From a virus, in IMG/VR virus record IMGVR_UViG_3300031576_000071, positions 1 to 49,476 of that record: a stretch of 49,476 nucleotides of DNA; one strand, written 5' to 3'. Positions 32,926 through 40,288 of this stretch are shown piece after piece. A program made the translations under genes and the position numbers. Numbering within the stretch: the stretch's first letter is position 1; each line of letters starts with the position of its first letter. Under the pieces are notes generated by a model, which was given only the letters and a program-made list of their open reading frames with translations, was not told the origin of the DNA and searched no databases.

Positions 32926-33184
32926 CGTCTGCGCCCGACAGGACCCGGAGCCTACGGTCACCCCGCTCATGGCCTTCCGCCTGATCCACGTCGGCGGAGG
33001 CGTGGTCGGCAATCCGATCAGCACGCCCGAGAGCGTCCTTGCAGAGATGCGCGCGTGGGCCGCGACTCCGACGCGCGCGAGCCGGAGAGGGACGTGCTCG
33101 GGGATTGCGGGGATCCTCGACTGCTACCTGGACGCGAGGGACGTGCGCCGCTATCGCGCCGCAACGGAGGTGCGCGGTGGGTGA
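32918..33184 (+). CDS. Small hypothetical protein
   Basis: 88 residues from GTG 32918, overlapping the previous stop by 8 bases. Mixed composition with IHVGGGVVGNPISTPESVLAEMRAWA. Unknown. Confidence 0.5.
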   Translation: MDSVCARQDPEPTVTPLMAFRLIHVGGGVVGNPISTPESVLAEMRAWAATPTRASRRGTCSGIAGILDCYLDARDVRRYRAATEVRGG

Positions 33185-33575
33185 GGTCATCCTCCTTCGT
33201 CCCGAGCTCGAGCCCTACGTGACCGTCGAGGACGTGTGCGCCCAGCGGAAATGCAGCCGCTCGACCGCGTACGCGATGCTCCACGAGGCGGAGGGATCGG
33301 CGTCGGGGATCCGAGGGCTCTTGCGCGTACGGCTGAGTGTGTGGCTCCGCTATCTGGCGGACCTGGAGGAGAGACGACGATGCAGCTCTACAAGCGCGGA
33401 CGGACGTGGTGGGTCGATTACCTCGGGCTCGACGGCCAACGACGGCGCGAGTCCACGCGGTGCACCGATCGCAAGGCCGCAGAGGCCGAAGGCGCGCGTC
33501 GCGAGCGGGACGCCCGGGATCCCGATTCCGCGGCGATACGTGACGAAACCGTTGAACGATCGCTCCTCCGGCTGA
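33177..33575 (+). CDS. Excisionase-like HTH protein
   Basis: 132 residues from GTG 33177 (overlap with previous stop). HTH VTVEDVCAQRKCSRSTAYAMLHEA followed by IRGLLRVRLSVWLRYLADLEERRR fits excisionase/AlpA-like regulators. The C-terminal 60 residues overlap the integrase gene and look like shadow coding. Place directly before int supports the directionality role. Confidence 0.65.
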   Translation: MGEVILLRPELEPYVTVEDVCAQRKCSRSTAYAMLHEAEGSASGIRGLLRVRLSVWLRYLADLEERRRCSSTSADGRGGSITSGSTANDGASPRGAPIARPQRPKARVASGTPGIPIPRRYVTKPLNDRSSG

Positions 33576-34627
33576 TCGCTCGAACGACCAACGCGGCGAC
33601 CAAGAGGTTCTACACCCAGAAGAGCGGGCACCTGGTCGCGCTCCTGGGCGGGTCCACCCCGATCGCCTCGCTCCGCGTCGATCACCTCGACGGGTACCTG
33701 CGGATGCGACGCGTGGCGGTCCCGGCCCCGTCGGAGCACACGATTCACAAGGAGGTCCGCACCCTCTCGACCGCGCTCCGTCTGTCGAAGCGGTGCGGTC
33801 TGTTTCGCGGTGACTTGCTCGCGCTGATCCCGCCGACGTCCGCGGAGTACACCCCGCGCGACCGATGGCTCCCGCTGCACGAGGTCGTGGCCCTGATCGC
33901 CGCGTACCACCAGGACTACGCCGACCATGCGGCGCGCGTGGCCTTCGCGGTCGCGACCGGAGCCGAGTGGTCCGCGCTCGATCGAGCCCAGCGCGAGGAC
34001 CTGGGCCCCGAGCTCGTGCGCGTGCGCGGCACCAAGAACGCCAAGCGAGACCGAGTCGTCCCGATCGTCACGCCCTGGCAGCGAGACCTGCTCGCCTTCG
34101 CTCGCTCGAACGCCCGGGGTCGCGAGGGGACGCTCTTCGCTCCCTGGCTGCAGCGCTCGGCCCTCCGCTCGCTCGAGGTCGCGAGCGTCCGGGCAGGGAT
34201 TGCCCACGCGACCTGGCACGACCTACGCCGGACGTGCGCCCAGCTCCTCCGGCGCGGGGGTGTGTCGTTCGACTCGCTCGCCCCGGTGCTGGGGCACTCC
34301 TCGACGCACGTCACGCAGAGCGTTTACGCGCGGCTGGATCCACACGCCCTCGCGGATCGGCTCCGCGCGGAGCTCGGCTCCGGGGCTGTGTCGCCGGTGT
34401 GCCAAACTCCTTCGGATTCGTCGGACTCCCTGGACTGGTTGGACTCGGTGGACCAGCGAAAATCCAGGGAAGTGGTGGGTGATGATGGACTTGAACCATC
34501 AGCCAACGGATTAAGAGTCCGTGGCCTGATCCTCGGATTGCGTGGAAAAAGGCCCAAGAGACGCGCGCGTAAGCGGGCCACTGTGACGCCGGTGTGCCGT
34601 GACTCGGCGATCCGGAGGCGAGCGTGA
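33380..34627 (+). CDS. int: Tyrosine integrase, atypical at Arg I
   Basis: 415 residues from ATG 33380. N-terminal arm/core-binding domains about 1-160. Catalytic domain: GTKNAKRDRVVPI (Lys), HDLRRT (His 280, Arg 283), LGHSS (His 306), SVYARL (nucleophile Tyr 316). At the first Arg site the text is ATGAEWSAL with Glu 196 where Arg is expected. Residues about 335-415 come from attP DNA (arm repeats and tRNA half) and would change on integration. Joins attP with attB in a tRNA-Lys gene. Confidence 0.9.
   Translation: MQLYKRGRTWWVDYLGLDGQRRRESTRCTDRKAAEAEGARRERDARDPDSAAIRDETVERSLLRLIARTTNAATKRFYTQKSGHLVALLGGSTPIASLRVDHLDGYLRMRRVAVPAPSEHTIHKEVRTLSTALRLSKRCGLFRGDLLALIPPTSAEYTPRDRWLPLHEVVALIAAYHQDYADHAARVAFAVATGAEWSALDRAQREDLGPELVRVRGTKNAKRDRVVPIVTPWQRDLLAFARSNARGREGTLFAPWLQRSALRSLEVASVRAGIAHATWHDLRRTCAQLLRRGGVSFDSLAPVLGHSSTHVTQSVYARLDPHALADRLRAELGSGAVSPVCQTPSDSSDSLDWLDSVDQRKSREVVGDDGLEPSANGLRVRGLILGLRGKRPKRRARKRATVTPVCRDSAIRRRA
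34386..34403 (+). repeat. attP arm repeat, left copy
   Basis: CTGTGTCGCCGGTGTGCC, 70 bases left of the tRNA-like core. The partner at 34581-34598 differs at one base and has the same orientation, as expected for integrase arm-type sites. Confidence 0.65.
34414..34458 (+). repeat. Five 9-base tandem repeats beside attP
   Basis: GGATTCGTC, GGACTCCCT, GGACTGGTT, GGACTCGGT, GGACCAGCG in a row. They end 14 bases before the attP core. May bind integrase arms or excisionase, or may simply encode the acidic D-S/D-L repeats in the integrase tail. Confidence 0.6.
34473..34522 (-). other. attP: attP core: 3' half of tRNA-Lys(CTT)
   Basis: On the minus strand: anticodon stem-loop ACGGA-CTCTTAA-TCCGT (34522-34506; anticodon CTT), variable TGGCT, T arm GATGG-TTCAAGT-CCATC (34500-34484), acceptor strand ATCACCC and ACCA (to 34473). 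The D arm and 5' acceptor are missing, so it is not a full tRNA gene. Integration would rebuild a host tRNA-Lys gene. Confidence 0.9.
34581..34598 (+). repeat. attP arm repeat, right copy
   Basis: CTGTGACGCCGGTGTGCC, 58 bases right of the core; 17/18 identical to 34386-34403 in direct orientation. Confidence 0.65.
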
Positions 34628-34977
34628 CCCCCGACCTCATGTTCTCCGAGCTCGCACGGCGCTTCCTCGACCTGGACCGCCGCGCGTGCGCCGGGGAGCT
34701 GACGCCCTCCGAGATCCGCGCGGAGCTGCAGAGGCTGTCCCTGCTCAGCGCGGCGGCGCGGCTGCTGCTCGGCCTGCATTCCCGTCGCCCGCGGCTCACG
34801 ACCGGGTGCGCGACGGGGACTCCCTCGAGCTCGCAGCGGTGGACACGGCGACGATCGACGAGTGCGCGGCAGACGGCGCAGGGCTTCTCGATGGGCAACG
34901 GGACGGGGTCGGTCATCGCGGGTACCTCGACGTCGAAGATGGGACCGCGCGCTAGCTTCCGTCAACCCGCGGACTAG
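34624..34977 (+). CDS. Small hypothetical protein, possibly frameshifted
   Basis: 117 residues from GTG 34624 (GTGA overlap with int). The first 55 residues (MTPDLMFSELARRFLDLDRRACAG…) look coding. From about 34795 the frame turns Ser/Thr/Arg-rich, while another frame reads RVRDGDSLELAAVDTATIDE (from GTG 34806 to 34955) with normal composition. So either two overlapping genes or one gene with a frameshift. Confidence 0.45.
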   Translation: MTPDLMFSELARRFLDLDRRACAGELTPSEIRAELQRLSLLSAAARLLLGLHSRRPRLTTGCATGTPSSSQRWTRRRSTSARQTAQGFSMGNGTGSVIAGTSTSKMGPRASFRQPAD

Positions 34978-35028
34978 CTGCGATGGACATAGTCTGTCGC
35001 TAGCTTTGCTTGTAGTTCTTCTAGTTCG
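34952..35028 (+). promoter_or_regulatory. Cluster of CTAG boxes upstream of the RHH gene
   Basis: CTAGCTT (34952), CTAGCTG (34974), CTAGCTTTG (35000), GTAGTTC (35012), CTAGTTCG (35021), and two more after the gene (35266, 35283). CTAG is rare in GC-rich DNA. Short repeated boxes are typical operators for ribbon-helix-helix proteins. No canonical promoter is obvious. Confidence 0.45.
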
Positions 35029-35047
35029 TGGCTATGGTGCTTGCCTC

Positions 35048-35269
35048 ATGGCCACCAAGAAGACCGGCGCGAAGAGCCCGCCCAAGCCCCCAGGAAGCCG
35101 CCAACTGGCGGTGAACATCCCCGAGGTACTCATGGACGATCTGGATGCCTGGACGGACTGGGAGCGGGCGCAGGACCCCATTCGCAACGCGAGCGTTACC
35201 AAGAAGGACATGGTCATCCGCGCGCTCGCGGACGCTGTAGACCGGTGGAAGAAAAAGAGCGGAAGCTAG
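35048..35269 (+). CDS. Ribbon-helix-helix-type protein
   Basis: 73 residues starting MATKKTGAKSPPKPPG. RQLAVNIPEVLMDDLDAWTDWER followed by TKKDMVIRALADAVDRW gives strand-helix-helix of an RHH repressor or antitoxin. First gene of a short plus-strand group after attP. Confidence 0.65.
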   Translation: MATKKTGAKSPPKPPGSRQLAVNIPEVLMDDLDAWTDWERAQDPIRNASVTKKDMVIRALADAVDRWKKKSGS

Positions 35270-35314
35270 TAGCAAGTCATTGACTAGTTATGGGGGAAGG
35301 ATTAGATTCTACTC

Positions 35315-35695
35315 ATGACGAAGCGCACCGGCCGATTCTTCTCGATCCCCCGCACAGCCGAGACCGGGGACTACCGCGCGCGAGGGCTCCTCGCCCACGC
35401 GGTCTTCGGCCGCGACGGTCTGCGCTGCGTGTACTGCGGCGCGCGGGCGACCGAGGGCGCGGAGATCGAGATCGACCATGTCCGTCCTGCCTCGCACTTC
35501 TCCGCAGGGACCGAGCGTGACGTCGTCAACGCAACGTCCAACCTCGTAACCGCCTGCGAGTCCTGCAACAACGTGAAGGGCGGCTGCGGGCTCGAAGGCT
35601 TCATCGAGAAGCTGCTCGCTCTCGGCGTGAGCCTCCGTTCGGTCGATGCCCTCCGGCTCCGAGTCGAGGCTGCGACATCCACCATCATCGAGTGA
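35315..35695 (+). CDS. HNH endonuclease
   Basis: 126 residues. CVYCG and CESCN form the zinc site; IDHVRPASHFSAGTERDVVNATSNLVTAC is the HNH core (His 55-region, Asn, then NLV..C..CN). Could assist packaging or be a homing-type or nicking nuclease; HNH genes are common near phage termini, though here it is far from the terminase. Confidence 0.85.
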   Translation: MTKRTGRFFSIPRTAETGDYRARGLLAHAVFGRDGLRCVYCGARATEGAEIEIDHVRPASHFSAGTERDVVNATSNLVTACESCNNVKGGCGLEGFIEKLLALGVSLRSVDALRLRVEAATSTIIE

Positions 35696-35736
35696 TTGAC
35701 CGCCCCGCGGTGGGGCGTGAGCATTGGAGAACCAGC

Positions 35737-35976
35737 ATGAAGAAGCGAAGCAACTACGGCGGTGCCGTGCACCTGCCGGGGATCGACCCGAAGAAGTACG
35801 TGGTCTCGATAATCATCTCGAGGCGCGACGACGAGCCTCTCAGCGACCAGGAGTGGGCGATGTGCGAGCGCGCGGTGCCCATCGTGCAAACCGCGGCCGA
35901 GCTCCTCGAGGAGGACGCGCGCGAAGAGAAGAAGGCGAAGCGAGCGAAGGTCTCGGCGAAGAAGCGCGCGGCGTGA
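35737..35976 (+). CDS. Small hypothetical protein
   Basis: 79 residues starting MKKRSNYGGAVHLPGIDPKKY; GGAG is 8 bases before ATG 35737. Helical acidic middle, then a very basic C-tail (KKAKRAKVSAKKRAA). Last gene before the terminator. Confidence 0.65.
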   Translation: MKKRSNYGGAVHLPGIDPKKYVVSIIISRRDDEPLSDQEWAMCERAVPIVQTAAELLEEDAREEKKAKRAKVSAKKRAA

Positions 35977-35985
35977 AATGACCAC

Positions 35986-36014
35986 AAGCCCCGCACCCTC
36001 TCGGGCCGGGGCTT
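35986..36014. terminator. Bidirectional terminator between convergent operons
   Basis: Inverted repeat AAGCCCCG (35986-35993) and CGGGGCTT (36007-36014) with a 13-nt loop, just after the plus-strand group and 13 bases after the last minus-strand stop. No long T-run. Confidence 0.6.
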
Positions 36015-36026
36015 CCGTTGCAGTCG

Positions 36027-36095
36027 TCAGCTCGCGGGCTTGAACAGCGGCGGCGGCTCGTCGGGGATCGGCGACCAGTGCTTACGGGCCGTCAC
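36027..36095 (-). CDS. Candidate 22-residue microprotein
   Basis: GTG 36095 to TGA 36027: MTARKHWSPIPDEPPPLFKP-AS, a Pro-rich tail-like peptide. No SD; overlaps the small gene before it. May be a remnant or a real tiny gene. Confidence 0.3.
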   Translation of the reverse strand: MTARKHWSPIPDEPPPLFKPAS

Positions 36096-36189
36096 TGTAC
36101 CGTCGCCACCACGCGAGCAGCCTCGTCCCCTCGTGCTCAACGATCGCGAGGACCAGGCACCACGCGAGTCGGAGGGCCGCGGTCAGCAC
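36082..36189 (-). CDS. Candidate 35-residue membrane peptide
   Basis: GTG 36189 overlaps the DUF6527 stop (GTGCTGA). Reads MLTAALRLAWCLVLAIVEHE, one hydrophobic helix, then basic residues. Possible small lysis-cluster membrane peptide. Confidence 0.4.
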   Translation of the reverse strand: MLTAALRLAWCLVLAIVEHEGTRLLAWWRRYSDGP

Positions 36190-36521
36190 GGCTCGAAGAC
36201 CCCGCTGCGGAGATACCCGTGCCACCCACAGCCGCCCTTCGCAGTGTCGTGCAGGATCGACGGCGCGAGCGTGACGCTCTCGGGCCTCGCGAGATCGCCC
36301 TCGATCACGCTCCACTGCGGATGCCCTCCGCGAGCACCCGCGAAGTCCAGCGACACGGGCCTCCCGCACCCTGCGCAGGAGTGGATGTAGCCGGTGACGC
36401 GTGCCGGGTCATCGCGGTGGATCACGGGCACGACGTCGCCGGGCTCGGGCGCGTCGCCGAAGATCGCGCTCACGCTCGCGAGCCGCGCAGGCACGCGGCA
36501 CCGGAGGTCTAGCGCGGTCAT
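36183..36521 (-). CDS. DUF6527 family protein
   Basis: 112 residues starting MTALDLRCRVPARLASV. CAGCGRPVSLDF…HPQWSVIEGD…SVTLAPSIL…GGCGWHGYLRSGV matches DUF6527, which has Cys and His that may bind zinc. ATGA overlap with the preceding endolysin-like gene. Family function unknown; often found in phage lysis regions. Confidence 0.75.
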   Translation of the reverse strand: MTALDLRCRVPARLASVSAIFGDAPEPGDVVPVIHRDDPARVTGYIHSCAGCGRPVSLDFAGARGGHPQWSVIEGDLARPESVTLAPSILHDTAKGGCGWHGYLRSGVFEPC

Positions 36522-37492
36522 GGTCGCTCGAACCCCGCGGCACCCAAGGTCCCCCACCCGCACACCCCATCGACTTGCGGTCCCACGAGCCCGAGCTCGC
36601 GCTGCCAGCTCTTGACGCACTCGGTCGGCTCGCGTCCCTCGGGAGCGTGACCCCCGGCGATCATCCGGCCTACCGCCGACAGACACGACGCGGTCACCGC
36701 CCAGGGCTCGCCGCGGAACTCCGCGTCGAACCACAGCACGTTCGCCCGGTCGCGCACCGTGAGCAGCGCATCCACGAGGTCCTGTGGCCGCTGCGCGTGC
36801 CCATACCCCTGGAGGGTCCAGGAGTGCGGGCGCTCCAGATCGAGGCGCGCGAGCGAGGCGTCGTGCTTCGCCCAGTCCCGATCGCTCCACCGCCGACAGC
36901 GCCCGTAGGCGTCCCGGCCCTTGAGGTTGCGGAAGTAGAGCTGGCGGATACGGCAGTCCACGAAGCTCGCGAACTCGTCGCTCGGGAAGCCCGCGAAGGT
37001 CCCGCCCTCGCCCAGGGGCTTGGCGGTCTTTCTCTCGTCCCCGTGGCTCTCGATCGCGAACCAGGGCTGGTCCCCGAGGATGATCGAGGGGGCGAGCTTC
37101 CGCAGCTCCTCGCCCAGCTCGAGCGCGCCCTTCTCGTCGGTCTCGTCCTCGGGGCCGGTGTCCACGTCCCACTGGCCCTCGGCGTCGAGCAGCCCGAACG
37201 CGAGGCCGGGTGTACCCGCGAGCAGCTCGCCGATCTTCCGGCCCTTGTCCTTCGCCTTGCCCCCACCGTCGAGCCCGAACGAGAACGCGAACGCCACACC
37301 CTCGGCGCGTGCCATCGCCGCACCGCGTCGGAGCCCCTCGCGTCCACCGTGGAAGACCACGCCCGGGAGCCCGAGCCGCTTGGCCCACAGGATCATGGTG
37401 CGCGTCTCGGCCTCACCTCGCATCGAGCCGAGGTAGAGCTGGAGCCAGGTGCCCTTCGCGATCGGCACGTCCCAAGGCTTGCCGGGGATCAC
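36518..37492 (-). CDS. Endolysin-like glycosidase with C-terminal peptidoglycan-binding motif
   Basis: 324 residues from GTG 37492 (GTGA overlap). TIM-barrel-like alternation with LGLPGVVFHGGREGLRRGAAMARA, VAFAFSFGLDG, FGLLDAEGQWDVD, VDCRIRQLYFRN and LWFDAEFRGEP; the end SWQRELGLVGPQVDGVCGWGTL resembles a PG-binding repeat. Acidic Asp/Glu at strand ends suit a glycoside hydrolase. Lysis role inferred from context. Confidence 0.6.
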   Translation of the reverse strand: MIPGKPWDVPIAKGTWLQLYLGSMRGEAETRTMILWAKRLGLPGVVFHGGREGLRRGAAMARAEGVAFAFSFGLDGGGKAKDKGRKIGELLAGTPGLAFGLLDAEGQWDVDTGPEDETDEKGALELGEELRKLAPSIILGDQPWFAIESHGDERKTAKPLGEGGTFAGFPSDEFASFVDCRIRQLYFRNLKGRDAYGRCRRWSDRDWAKHDASLARLDLERPHSWTLQGYGHAQRPQDLVDALLTVRDRANVLWFDAEFRGEPWAVTASCLSAVGRMIAGGHAPEGREPTECVKSWQRELGLVGPQVDGVCGWGTLGAAGFERP

Positions 37493-37770
37493 GAGTTCAC
37501 CCGCTTGCCGACCTTGCGCACGCCCCACGGGACGTAGCCCTTGACCACGAGGTACACCGGCACGTCGTTGACGCGGTAGATCGCGTCGGGCTCGCTGTCG
37601 GTCGCGGCCCGTGACCCGCGGTGGACGATCACGTCGTACGACCGCGGCGCGTCACCGTGTTGCTCGACGTTGACGATGGTCGCCGCGCGCGGGTCGCTCT
37701 CGCTGTCGCCGATCGGCGGGGGGACGTACAGGACGGACTCGCCGAGGTCGAACCAGGGATCGCGCTTCAC
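37489..37770 (-). CDS. Small hypothetical protein
   Basis: 93 residues from GTG 37770 (GTGA overlap). Beta-rich: FDLGESVLYVPPP, ATIVNVEQHG, RSYDVIVHRG, YLVVKGYVPWG. Looks like a small SH3-like or adaptor domain. Unknown function within the lysis-type operon. Confidence 0.55.
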   Translation of the reverse strand: MKRDPWFDLGESVLYVPPPIGDSESDPRAATIVNVEQHGDAPRSYDVIVHRGSRAATDSEPDAIYRVNDVPVYLVVKGYVPWGVRKVGKRVNS

Positions 37771-38360
37771 AGCCCACCCCCGTCCTTCGGCTCGATGGGC
37801 CCTTCGAACTCCGATGGTCCCGCGTCCGCTTCCTCCTCGACGCTCGCGTCCATCTCCCGCTCCCAGCACGTCGAGCTGAGCTGGGTGAGCACCCCGTGCC
37901 CGGGCATCCGGACCTTGCCGCCCACCTCGAGGCAGGTCCCGTACTCGGTTCGCTGGACGATCCGAGGGGCGACCGCGGTGACGTGGGGGCTCCCGCCGGC
38001 GCAGCCCGAGATGCACGCAGCGAGCACCGCGGCGGTGCCGACCGCGACCCCGCCGAGCTTGATCTTGCCGTAGCCGACGGAGGCTGCAAGCAGCGCCGTC
38101 GCGGCTCGACCACCCCCGACGCGCGTCGCGAAGATCTTGGCGATCTGTCGGAGGATCGTCGAGGGCAGCGCGACCGCGAGCAGCGCGAGTACGACGTAGT
38201 TCCCCGGCGCGAGCCGGAGGACTCCGAGGTACAGCAGCGCGGCGACGACCGCGAGGTCCGTCAGTCCTTCGCGGACCTGCGAGATCCCGCGCACGATAGG
38301 CGAGGACTCGGGGGCAGGGGGGACGGTCGTGGGCGGCGTGGTGACTTCGACTTCGGGCAT
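37767..38360 (-). CDS. Membrane protein, holin/spanin candidate
   Basis: 197 residues; AAGGAG before ATG 38360. Hydrophobic helices at about 34-50, 53-70 and 100-118. The third ends in LAACISGC, similar to a lipobox, followed by a Cys-containing periplasmic-type segment. The mixture of helices and lipobox suggests a holin-spanin type protein. First gene of the minus lysis operon. Confidence 0.5.
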   Translation of the reverse strand: MPEVEVTTPPTTVPPAPESSPIVRGISQVREGLTDLAVVAALLYLGVLRLAPGNYVVLALLAVALPSTILRQIAKIFATRVGGGRAATALLAASVGYGKIKLGGVAVGTAAVLAACISGCAGGSPHVTAVAPRIVQRTEYGTCLEVGGKVRMPGHGVLTQLSSTCWEREMDASVEEEADAGPSEFEGPIEPKDGGGL

Positions 38361-38456
38361 GGAGGGGACTCCTTGGGGTGAGCGTTGCGCGCCTATCGCC
38401 CAGGGCGAGGAGGCAGCGGCACGGGGGGAGATACGGGCGTGATACCGTCCGGCGGA

Positions 38457-38963
38457 ATGGCTGGGCCGTACCGGACGCGAGAGGAAGTGAGGCTCGCGCT
38501 GGAGTCGCTGGACCCTCGGGCGCTCTGGTCGAACGACCAGATCCAGTCCGCGCACACGCTGCTGGTCGAGATCCGGGCGGCCATCCACTACGGGGCGCTG
38601 GACGCAGGGCTCGATGAAGTCGCGCGCGACCTCGAGCTGTCGCGGGTGGCGATCGTGACCTACGACGCGCGCCGCCGGGCCTGGCTCGGCCAGCTCACCG
38701 CCATCGCGGCAGTCGCCGTCAGCGCCATCATCGGGGCCTACGGCAAGGGCGCGATCACCGCCGCGTTGATGCTGTTCGTGGTCTGCATCAAGGGAACGCA
38801 GGAGTGGGGCCGGGCGGCCCAGCGCGAGACCATTGAGCGCTCGCTCACCGAAACCATTGCCGCCGCGCGGTCCCGCCCAATGACCCGCGCGCTGCCCGCT
38901 CCCGCCGTGCCATTCGACATTCCGGGGCAGACAACCCAAGATCCCGTGAAGGTGAAGTCATGA
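38457..38963 (+). CDS. Membrane protein with two helices
   Basis: 168 residues from ATG 38457. Soluble N-domain (REEVRLALESLDPRALWSNDQIQ), then two hydrophobic helices (AIAAVAVSAIIGAY; AALMLFVVCI) and a Pro-rich tail. Divergent to the lysis operon; could be a holin. Alternative TTG at 38385. Confidence 0.6.
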   Translation: MAGPYRTREEVRLALESLDPRALWSNDQIQSAHTLLVEIRAAIHYGALDAGLDEVARDLELSRVAIVTYDARRRAWLGQLTAIAAVAVSAIIGAYGKGAITAALMLFVVCIKGTQEWGRAAQRETIERSLTETIAAARSRPMTRALPAPAVPFDIPGQTTQDPVKVKS

Positions 38964-39136
38964 AGAAGCGCATCGATGGAGGGCTGCTCGAACTCGGGGT
39001 GTTCGAAATCTTCGGTGGTCTTTGGGCCGTCGTCCTCGGCGGCGTCGCGATGCCGATCGCTGTTGGATGCGGCACAGTGGTCGCGCTCCATGGGCTCCTC
39101 ACGACCGCTCGCGCGGTCGGCTGGACCGAGCGGTGA
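38960..39136 (+). CDS. Small membrane protein
   Basis: 58 residues from ATG 38960 (ATGA overlap). Two hydrophobic stretches (GLWAVVLGGVAMPIAV; VVALHGLLTTA). Likely co-acts with the preceding membrane protein. Confidence 0.55.
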   Translation: MKKRIDGGLLELGVFEIFGGLWAVVLGGVAMPIAVGCGTVVALHGLLTTARAVGWTER

Positions 39137-39224
39137 TCGACAGGGGGCTACTCGGCACCGCCGCCTGGGAAGTCGCAGCGGGGATCGCGATGGCGGGCAG
39201 CCACGTCTGGATTTCGTGCATCGC

Positions 39225-39521
39225 TCACTCCACCGTAACGTCGGTGTCGCCACGCGGTATGACCGACTCGTCGTATTCAGAGAGGGCTTGTTGCTCCGCA
39301 GTGAGCAGCGCGAGCCACTCCAGCGGCACGAGCACGAGCACGTCTGCGCTGCCCATGATCGCGCGGAAACGCACGGACCGGAGCGTGTCTCCGCAGTGGC
39401 AGTGGATCCCGCCGCCGACCCTGTCGCTCGGAGTGGACTCGCACGGGTAGCCGAGCGCGGTGTCGAGTACGGTGCGGATGGCTCGCGCCGTGTCGAGCGT
39501 GGTACGGATGCACCGACTCAT
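39225..39521 (-). CDS. Small Cys-containing hypothetical protein
   Basis: 98 residues starting MSRCIRTTLDTARAIRTVLD. IHCHCGDTLRSVRF resembles a Cys/His metal site; the C-half is acidic. ATGA overlap with the LamG-like gene. Last gene of the fibre group. Confidence 0.55.
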   Translation of the reverse strand: MSRCIRTTLDTARAIRTVLDTALGYPCESTPSDRVGGGIHCHCGDTLRSVRFRAIMGSADVLVLVPLEWLALLTAEQQALSEYDESVIPRGDTDVTVE

Positions 39522-40288
39522 ACTCCGTACCTCGCAAGGAAATACGCCTCTAGTGCTGTAATTTCGCTAGCCGTTGCGACGCGCGCGAGGATCACGATTT
39601 CGTACACTCTCGCGTTGGCAGCGAACCCTCCCGCGCCCGAAAAACCGATGCCGAGCGGGTGCGGTGGGTCGCTCGCGCTTGGTGTCGCAGTCTCGCTCGC
39701 GGTCGCGCCTACCGCGCCGTCCAGCCGCAGCACGAGGTCTGGGTTGACGCCGGAGCGGTAGGTCACGACATATTTGTGTGTCACGTTGTTCGCGGTTGGC
39801 GCTGCCGCCAACGCGACTGCCGCGGTCCCGTTGCCGACCAGGGCATGAGCGGCGCTACCGCTCACCTGTGAGAACGCGAACCCGCGGTTAACGCCGGACG
39901 AATGCTGCGTTGCTAGCTGATAGTTCCCGAAGGGTCCGCTGTTGTTTTTGCCAACGAACGCCACGGTCATCCCGACCCCGTTGTGCAGTGCCTCCCAATC
40001 TGCCGCAACGCCAGCGTAGAGCCCGCGCGAACTAGAGGTCACGCTGGTGACGTACGGGAGGTTGTTCACTCCGCCGCTTGCGCTGTACGGGGGTTGGTTG
40101 CCTGCCGTCGTCTGTATCGCATGGCGACCGTTGCCGCTCTGGTCCGCCCACGCCGCGACGTTGGAGCCGTTGAGCGTGATCCCGAGGTCGGATCGATACC
40201 ACGCGTGCGGCACGAGCGCCGCCGGGGTCCACGCCGGGGCGGCGACCCTGCGCGCAGTCCCGGGAATCCCGATCCCGACGCCGATCAC
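39518..40288 (-). CDS. LamG/concanavalin-like tail protein
   Basis: 256 residues from GTG 40288 (GTGA overlap). YRSDLGITLNGSNVAAWADQSGNGRHAIQTTAGNQPPY is the classic start of a concanavalin A-like jelly roll found in phage fibres and secreted proteins, ending VYEIVILARVATASEITALEAYFLARY. Probable receptor or glycan binding at the tail tip. Base composition is a little lower in GC than the neighbours, suggesting exchange. Confidence 0.8.
   Translation of the reverse strand: MIGVGIGIPGTARRVAAPAWTPAALVPHAWYRSDLGITLNGSNVAAWADQSGNGRHAIQTTAGNQPPYSASGGVNNLPYVTSVTSSSRGLYAGVAADWEALHNGVGMTVAFVGKNNSGPFGNYQLATQHSSGVNRGFAFSQVSGSAAHALVGNGTAAVALAAAPTANNVTHKYVVTYRSGVNPDLVLRLDGAVGATASETATPSASDPPHPLGIGFSGAGGFAANARVYEIVILARVATASEITALEAYFLARYGV

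Noticed and set aside
34414-34458. CRISPR-like array
   Set aside because: The 9-base units are contiguous with no spacers and lie next to attP.
34473-34522. A complete tRNA-Lys gene
   Set aside because: Only anticodon arm, variable loop, T arm and 3' acceptor with CCA are present; the D arm and 5' acceptor strand are absent, so it is an attachment core.
39133-39450. Plus-strand frame overlapping the end of 38960-39136 by GTGA
   Set aside because: The first 35 residues are plausible but the rest is antisense to the minus-strand gene 39225-39521, which fits the ATGA-linked operon better.
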